12,681 nt of DNA from Gordonia sp. (in: high G+C Gram-positive bacteria) (GTDB lineage: Bacteria > Actinomycetota > Actinomycetes > Mycobacteriales > Mycobacteriaceae). The translations under genes and the position numbers were made by a program. The notes beneath the pieces were generated by a model that saw nothing but the letters and a program-made list of their open reading frames with translations, did no database searches and was not told where the DNA came from. Of the stretch, positions 9,298-12,681 are shown piece after piece; the stretch's first letter is position 1; each line of letters opens with the position of its first letter. The DNA lies in the NCBI GenBank assembly GCA_030152405.1, contig JASLJL010000457.1, positions 1 to 12,681 of the forward strand. Direction: 5' to 3'.

Positions 9298-9304
9298 GTG
9301 CGAC

Positions 9305-9790
9305 ATGAGCCACAACGTGAAGTCCGTTCCCGTCAACGCCCTCGACGGATCCGCCCTCGACCTCGCCGACTTCTCCGGTCCGCTGCTCGTGGTGAACGTC
9401 GCCTCGAAGTGCGGCCTCACGCCGCAGTACGCGGGCCTGGAGAAGCTGCAGGAGACCTACGGTCCGCGCGGGCTGACCGTCGTCGGGATGCCGTGCAACC
9501 AGTTCATGGGGCAGGAGCCGGGGACGGCCGAGGAGATCGCCACCTTCTGCTCCACCACTTATGGCGTCAGCTTCCCGCTGTTGGAGAAGGCCGACGTCAA
9601 CGGCGCCGACCGTCACGCGCTGTACGACGTGCTCACCCAGGCCACAGACTCTGAGGGCGAGGCGGGCGACATCCAATGGAACTTCGAGAAGTTCCTCGTC
9701 GGATCGGACGGTGACGTCGTCGCTCGGTTCCGTCCGCGCACCGAGCCCGACGCGCCCGAGGTGATCGCCGCGATCGAAGCCGCTCTCTGA
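9305..9790 (+). CDS. Glutathione peroxidase family protein (probably thioredoxin-dependent)
   Basis: A 161-residue cytoplasmic peroxidase of the thioredoxin fold that reduces hydrogen peroxide or organic hydroperoxides. It shows NVASKCGLTPQY with the peroxidatic Cys36, GMPCNQFMGQEPG with catalytic Gln70 (and Cys64), and WNFEKFLV with Trp125 and Asn126, completing the Cys-Gln-Trp-Asn tetrad. Cys82 in FCSTTYGVSFP sits where bacterial and plant two-cysteine members carry the resolving cysteine. That favours thioredoxin as reductant, as does the fact that these actinobacteria generally lack glutathione. FMGQ replaces the commoner FGGQ, a minor change. The cysteine is not selenocysteine. It diverges from marR and has its own -10 box; an 86-nt gap with a new promoter separates it from purS. 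Confidence 0.92.
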   Translation: MSHNVKSVPVNALDGSALDLADFSGPLLVVNVASKCGLTPQYAGLEKLQETYGPRGLTVVGMPCNQFMGQEPGTAEEIATFCSTTYGVSFPLLEKADVNGADRHALYDVLTQATDSEGEAGDIQWNFEKFLVGSDGDVVARFRPRTEPDAPEVIAAIEAAL

Positions 9791-9829
9791 GTGCTTCCAC
9801 CGGCGGCGAGAAGCGGGCGTCCGGCCAGG

Positions 9830-9835
9830 TAGGAT
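9830..9835 (+). promoter_or_regulatory. Probable -10 box of the purSQ operon
   Basis: TAGGAT, a good actinobacterial -10 hexamer, lies 41 nt before the purS ATG. It would give a 5' leader of about 35 nt carrying the AAGGAG ribosome site (9861-9866). No clear -35 box is seen. Unlike the purB promoter this one is not leaderless. Confidence 0.45.
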
Positions 9836-9876
9836 ACGTCCGTAGGACTTCACCACAATGAAGGAGCGATGCCGCG

Positions 9877-10116
9877 ATGGCGCGTGTAGTTGTCGATGTG
9901 ATGCCCAAGGCCGAGATCCTGGACCCTCAGGGGCAGGCCATCGTCGGGGCCCTGGGCCGACTCGGATTCTCCGGAATCGCCGACGTCCGTCAGGGCAAGC
10001 GGTTCGAACTCGAAGTCGACGGCACCGTCGACGACGCGGCGCTCGAGCGCATCGCTGAAGAGCTCCTGACCAACACGGTCATCGAGAACTTCAACGTCTC
10101 CCGCGTGGCGGAGTGA
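9877..10116 (+). CDS. purS: FGAM synthase subunit PurS
   Basis: PurS is the small subunit that, with PurQ and small PurL, forms the FGAM synthase complex (FGAR + Gln + ATP to FGAM, step four of purine synthesis). It bridges PurQ and PurL and helps pass ammonia between them. The 79-residue product has the expected size and features: [21 protein letters not shown] at the start, a glycine-rich turn ([16 protein letters not shown]) and the C-terminal [13 protein letters not shown]. The ATG at 9877 has AAGGAG ten bases upstream; the ATG at 9869 is out of frame. The stop is 2 nt before the purQ ATG. No purL follows in this window, so the third subunit must be encoded elsewhere. Confidence 0.95.
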   Translation: MARVVVDVMPKAEILDPQGQAIVGALGRLGFSGIADVRQGKRFELEVDGTVDDAALERIAEELLTNTVIENFNVSRVAE

Positions 10117-10118
10117 GC

Positions 10119-10799
10119 ATGTCTGCTCGCATCGGTGTCATCACCTTCCCCGGTACCCTCGACGACGTCGACGCCGCACGCGCGGTGAACGCGGCGGGCG
10201 GCGAAGCCGTGTCGCTGTGGCACGGCGACGCCGACCTGAAGGGCGTTGACGCGATCGTCGTCCCCGGCGGATTCTCGTACGGCGACTACCTGCGCGCGGG
10301 CGCCATCGCGAAGTTCGCGCCGGTCATGGGCGAGGTCGTCAAGGCCGCCGAGCGCGGCATGCCGGTCCTCGGCATCTGCAACGGCTTCCAGATCATCTGC
10401 GAGGCGGGACTTCTGCCCGGCGCGTTGATCCGCAACGAGGGCCTGCACTTCATCTGCCGTGACGAGTGGCTGCGCGTCGAGTCGAACACGACGGCGTGGA
10501 CCAGTCGGTACGAGGTCGGCGCCGAGATCCTGATCCCGCTCAAGTCGGGTGAGGGCCGCTACGTCGCGTCCGACGAGACGCTCGAAGAGCTCAAGGGCGA
10601 AGGCCGCATCGCGTTCACCTACGCGGGCGACAACCCCAACGGCTCGCAGCTCGACATCGCAGGCATCTCGAGCGCCGACGGCCGCGTCGTCGGTCTGATG
10701 CCGCACCCGGAGCACGCGACTGAGGCTCTCACCGGCCCGTCCGACGACGGTCTCGGCCTGTTCTACTCGGCGCTGGACTCGGTGCTGTCGGCCGTCTGA
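10119..10799 (+). CDS. purQ: FGAM synthase glutaminase subunit PurQ
   Basis: PurQ is the class I glutamine amidotransferase subunit that releases ammonia from glutamine for PurL. The 226-residue product starts [20 protein letters not shown] and carries [15 protein letters not shown] (oxyanion region), the nucleophile motif GICNGFQ (Cys87), and MPHPEHA with His196 and Glu198, a complete Cys-His-Glu triad. GGAG at 10110-10113 is 5 nt before the ATG at 10119. An upstream GTG at 10113, overlapping the purS stop, would add two residues; the ATG is preferred for the ribosome site and because the mycobacterial protein starts at the equivalent place. The stop overlaps the next gene's ATG by one base (TGATG), so the M18 aminopeptidase is translationally coupled to it. 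Confidence 0.95.
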   Translation: MSARIGVITFPGTLDDVDAARAVNAAGGEAVSLWHGDADLKGVDAIVVPGGFSYGDYLRAGAIAKFAPVMGEVVKAAERGMPVLGICNGFQIICEAGLLPGALIRNEGLHFICRDEWLRVESNTTAWTSRYEVGAEILIPLKSGEGRYVASDETLEELKGEGRIAFTYAGDNPNGSQLDIAGISSADGRVVGLMPHPEHATEALTGPSDDGLGLFYSALDSVLSAV

Positions 10800-12127
10800 T
10801 GGCGGTGAACACGTCTGCGACGGCGGCGGGGCTCGGTGACTTCATCGACGCCTCGCCGTCGCCGTTTCATGTCTGCGCCACGGTTGCGGCGGAACTCGAC
10901 GCGGCGGGCTACACGCAGGTCTTCGAGGACCGCCGGTGGGAGATCGTCGCCCGCGGCTATGTGATCCGCGGCGGGTCGATCATCGCGTGGGACGCGACGG
11001 TGGTGGAGGAGTTCGAGGCGTACGCGCCGCAGCCGTTCCGGATCGTCGGCGGCCACACGGACAGCCCGAACCTGCGAGTCAAGCAGCATCCGGATCGGAT
11101 GTCGGCCGGTCTCGCGACGGTTGCGCTCGAACCGTACGGCGGCGCCTGGCTGAACTCCTGGCTCGACCGCGATCTCGGCCTGTCGGGTCGGCTGGCCTAC
11201 GACGACGGCGGCCGTGTCGCGCACGCGCTCGTCCGTATCGACGAACCGGTGCTCCGCGTGCCGCAGCTCGCCATCCACCTCTCGGAGGATCGCAAGGGCG
11301 TCCACGTCGATCCGCAGCGCCACGTGGACGCCGTGCGCGGAGTGGGTGAAGCGCAACCGCTTCTGGACTACGTCGCCGAGCACGTCGGAGTCGATCCGGC
11401 CGCAGTCCTCGGCTGGGAGCTGATGACGCACGACGTCACTCCGTCGCGCATCATCGGTTCGGCGGGCGACCTTCTCAGCGCACCTCGCCTCGACAATCAG
11501 GGCACCTGCTACGCCGGTCTGCGCGCGCTGTTGGACGTCCCTCGACTCCGCTCGGAAACAGGGGATCGATCGGAGTCTCCTGATCCCCGAGTGAAGTCGA
11601 GGGGAATCGCGATGCTCGCTCTCTTCGATCACGAGGAGGTCGGATCGGGATCGGAACGAGGAGCGTCCTCGGACTTCCTGGTGACAGTCTGCGAACGGAT
11701 CGTCGGATCGCTCGGCGGTGACCGCGACGAGTTCCTGCGCGTCATGGCGTCCAGCATCTGCGTGTCGGGCGACATGGCTCACGCCACGCACCCGAACTAC
11801 CCGGAACGTCACGAGCCGACACATCACATCGCCGTCAACGGCGGGCCGGTGTTGAAGGTCAACCAGAATCTGCGGTACGCGTCCGACGCGGTCGGCGAGG
11901 CGGAGTTCGCGCTCGCCTGCCGAGACGCCGGGGTTCCGTTGCAGAGGTACATCCATCGCGCGGATCTGCCGTGCGGCTCGACGATCGGCCCGCTCACCGC
12001 GACGCGCACCGGTCTGCTGACCGTGGACGTCGGTGCGCCACAGCTCGCGATGCACAGCTGTCGCGAGCTCATGGGCACCGACGACGTCGCCATGTACTCG
12101 GCTGCGCTCGCCGCGTTCCTGCGCTGA
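10799..12127 (+). CDS. M18 family metallo-aminopeptidase
   Basis: A 442-residue dizinc aminopeptidase (aspartyl-aminopeptidase family, called apeB or pepC in relatives), cytoplasmic, removing N-terminal residues, classically acidic ones, from peptides. Expected metal ligands are all visible: His86 in [12 protein letters not shown], Asp232 in APRLDNQG, Glu279/Glu280 in [14 protein letters not shown] (one the catalytic base), Asp325 in [13 protein letters not shown] and His419 in QLAMHSCRE. The late motif [11 protein letters not shown] is also present. The start overlaps the purQ stop by one base, and a strong terminator follows 5 nt after the stop. Oddity: residues 247-268 (DVPRL...VKSRG), just before the LALFDHEE strand, form a hydrophilic charged stretch about 15 residues longer than I recall in the mycobacterial homologue. 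It is encoded by a 65-bp palindrome (11539-11603). All catalytic residues survive, so the enzyme is probably active. Confidence 0.93.
   Translation: MAVNTSATAAGLGDFIDASPSPFHVCATVAAELDAAGYTQVFEDRRWEIVARGYVIRGGSIIAWDATVVEEFEAYAPQPFRIVGGHTDSPNLRVKQHPDRMSAGLATVALEPYGGAWLNSWLDRDLGLSGRLAYDDGGRVAHALVRIDEPVLRVPQLAIHLSEDRKGVHVDPQRHVDAVRGVGEAQPLLDYVAEHVGVDPAAVLGWELMTHDVTPSRIIGSAGDLLSAPRLDNQGTCYAGLRALLDVPRLRSETGDRSESPDPRVKSRGIAMLALFDHEEVGSGSERGASSDFLVTVCERIVGSLGGDRDEFLRVMASSICVSGDMAHATHPNYPERHEPTHHIAVNGGPVLKVNQNLRYASDAVGEAEFALACRDAGVPLQRYIHRADLPCGSTIGPLTATRTGLLTVDVGAPQLAMHSCRELMGTDDVAMYSAALAAFLR
11539..11603. repeat. Intragenic REP-like palindromic element
   Basis: Arms at 11539-11555 (CCCTCGACTCCGCTCGG) and 11587-11603 (CCGAGTGAAGTCGAGGG) are reverse complements at 15 of 17 positions; one difference is a G-U pair in RNA. 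Inside, GGGGATC (11561-11567) is complementary to GATCCCC (11582-11588), an alternative shorter stem. The whole element is read through in frame by the M18 aminopeptidase. Dispersed repeats containing CTCGACT...GAGCG-like arms occur between genes in many actinobacteria, from general memory; the link is inference. Confidence 0.65.
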
Positions 12128-12132
12128 AACGA

Positions 12133-12165
12133 CGAAAGACCCCGATCGCAGATCGGGGTCTTTCG
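12133..12165. terminator. Perfect 15-bp bidirectional hairpin terminator
   Basis: CGAAAGACCCCGATC (12133-12147) and GATCGGGGTCTTTCG (12151-12165) pair perfectly over 15 bp around a GCA loop. Both strands end in GGGGTCTTTCG, so the stem supplies a short T run in each direction. It lies 5 nt after the M18 aminopeptidase stop and 10 nt after the CsbD gene stop on the opposite strand, ending both operons. Confidence 0.92.
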
Positions 12166-12175
12166 CTGATCGACG

Positions 12176-12373
12176 TCAGGAGCCGGTGATCTTCCCGATC
12201 ACCTCGTTGGCCTTGTCCTTGACCTCTTCGATGCCCTTCTTGACGGCCGAGGAGGCCTGATCGGCCTTTCCTTCGTTCTTCAGATCGTCGTCGCCGACTG
12301 CGGCGCCGGTGGCTTCTTTCGCCCGGCCCTTCAGTTCTTCTGCCTTGTTCTCGAACTTGTCGTTGATGCCCAT
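12176..12373 (-). CDS. CsbD-family stress protein
   Basis: A 65-residue, highly charged, predicted helical protein of the CsbD-like family (PF05532). It begins MGINDKFENKAEELKGRAKEATG, the typical family opening, and continues with the hallmark DDDLKNEGKADQ and a Lys/Glu-rich helix ending VIGKITGS. Members are abundant small proteins induced by general stress or stationary phase (controlled by sigma-B in Bacillus); the biochemical role is unknown. The ATG at 12373 has AGAGGA seven bases upstream, and that ribosome site lies inside the end of the preceding gene, whose stop is only 3 nt before the ATG. The two are probably one transcript. The gene ends just before the terminator at 12133-12165. 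Confidence 0.92.
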   Translation of the reverse strand: MGINDKFENKAEELKGRAKEATGAAVGDDDLKNEGKADQASSAVKKGIEEVKDKANEVIGKITGS

Positions 12374-12376
12374 TGA

Positions 12377-12637
12377 TCATTCCTCTTTCGTCATGGATCG
12401 ATTGTCATCAGTGCGAGTGGAGTCGAGTTCCGCTCCACTGCGAACGATCGCCGCGCACAGGCCTGCCGCCAGCAGCAGGGCACAGCCTCCGGCGAGGGCT
12501 CCGAGGAGGCTGAACAGCCACCCCTCTTCGGCTGCCTCGACGCCGATGGTGCGGAGAACGGAACCGCCCGAGACTCCTCCCGTCGCTCCCACCAGCAGGT
12601 ATGCCGCCCGATTGAGGCGAGAAGTCACCTGCAGCAT
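12377..12637 (-). CDS. Small predicted membrane protein upstream of csbD-like gene
   Basis: An unrecognised 86-residue protein. From the ATG at 12637 it reads MLQVTSRLNRAAYLLVGATGG, a first hydrophobic segment (about 11-29), a short acidic loop (IGVEAAEEG), and a stronger hydrophobic helix WLFSLLGALAGGCALLLAAG (about 39-58). A charged C-terminal tail ends MTKEE. Two helices with glycine-rich faces suggest a small inner-membrane protein. The frame stays open to a GTG at 12670, but that codon is inside a hairpin, so the ATG is preferred; it lacks an obvious Shine-Dalgarno. The stop is 3 nt before the CsbD ATG, which carries its ribosome site within this gene. That close packing and the membrane pattern argue that it is real. 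Confidence 0.6.
   Translation of the reverse strand: MLQVTSRLNRAAYLLVGATGGVSGGSVLRTIGVEAAEEGWLFSLLGALAGGCALLLAAGLCAAIVRSGAELDSTRTDDNRSMTKEE
12414..12439. repeat. Short inverted repeat resembling the arm of the 11539-11603 palindrome
   Basis: CGAGTGGAGTCGAG (12414-12427) matches the 3' arm of the intragenic palindrome (CGAGTGAAGTCGAG, 11588-11601) at 13 of 14 bases. AGTGGAG (12416-12422) also pairs with CTCCACT (12433-12439). It lies inside the C-terminal coding part of the small membrane protein. It could be a decayed or partial copy of the same repeat, or chance. Confidence 0.35.
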
Positions 12638-12648
12638 GCATACGGCGA

Positions 12649-12681
12649 CCCATCCTGCCGTGGGAGGCACGGCAGGATGGG
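12649..12681. terminator. Hairpin at the right edge, probably a terminator
   Basis: CCCATCCTGCCGTG (12649-12662) and CACGGCAGGATGGG (12668-12681) pair perfectly over 14 bp around a GGAGG loop. The stem may continue past the window. It lies upstream of the small membrane protein gene, so it probably ends a gene outside the window. No T run follows on the minus strand; the plus-strand flank cannot be seen. A regulatory palindrome is the alternative. Confidence 0.6.

Noticed and set aside
12638..12670. GTG start for the small membrane protein
   Set aside because: The codon is inside the loop-proximal stem of a 14-bp hairpin that looks like the end of a previous gene; an ATG 11 codons later is adequate.

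Overview
The window is a stretch of a high-GC actinobacterial chromosome, most likely from the order Mycobacteriales (Gordonia, Williamsia, Tsukamurella or Rhodococcus type). Three things point there: an LppP/LprE-type lipoprotein, purB/purC/purS/purQ products close to what I remember of the Mycobacterium tuberculosis proteins, and the order purB - purC - S9 peptidase - efflux pump - purSQ - M18 aminopeptidase, which also recalls that species. The genus cannot be fixed from the sequence alone. There are no tRNA or rRNA genes, CRISPR arrays, transposase genes or phage genes.

Layout. 1-822 is the 3' part of purD. 913-1521 is an LppP/LprE-like lipoprotein. 1530-2429 (minus) is an exported esterase lipoprotein, coupled to a 39-residue cysteine-rich zinc-ribbon-like gene at 2432-2551 (minus). 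That small gene diverges from purB (2624-4051), which is followed by purC (4077-4973) and an oligopeptidase B-like S9 peptidase (4966-7113, overlapping purC by 8 nt). A strong shared hairpin terminator (7125-7171) separates these from a minus-strand marR - DHA2 efflux pump operon (7194-9223). Diverging from marR is a glutathione-peroxidase-family gene (9305-9790). Next come purS (9877-10116), purQ (10119-10799) and an M18 aminopeptidase (10799-12127), closed by a second strong bidirectional terminator (12133-12165). The right end holds a small two-helix membrane protein gene and a CsbD-family gene on the minus strand, and a hairpin cut by the window edge.

Function. Five products belong to de novo purine synthesis: PurD (GAR synthesis), PurS and PurQ (subunits of the small-PurL FGAM synthase complex; purL is not in the window), PurC (SAICAR synthesis) and PurB (SAICAR and adenylosuccinate cleavage). 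Two of these genes are followed without a gap by peptidase genes. The marR/efflux and gpx genes form a divergent pair whose 81-bp gap is packed with inverted repeats.

Main observations. (1) Four genes (the zinc-ribbon gene, purB, marR, gpx) show the same start architecture: a TANNNT -10 box, exactly 7 nt, then ATG or GTG, with no convincing Shine-Dalgarno. This predicts leaderless mRNAs and fixes three uncertain starts. (2) A 65-bp near-perfect palindrome with REP-like arms lies in frame inside the M18 aminopeptidase gene and appears to lengthen a loop just before the metal-binding motif. A 14-bp match (13/14) to its arm lies about 0.8 kb downstream. (3) An 18-bp operator-like inverted repeat overlaps the marR -10 box. 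No wholly new multi-gene system is evident; the intragenic palindrome is the least ordinary signal.
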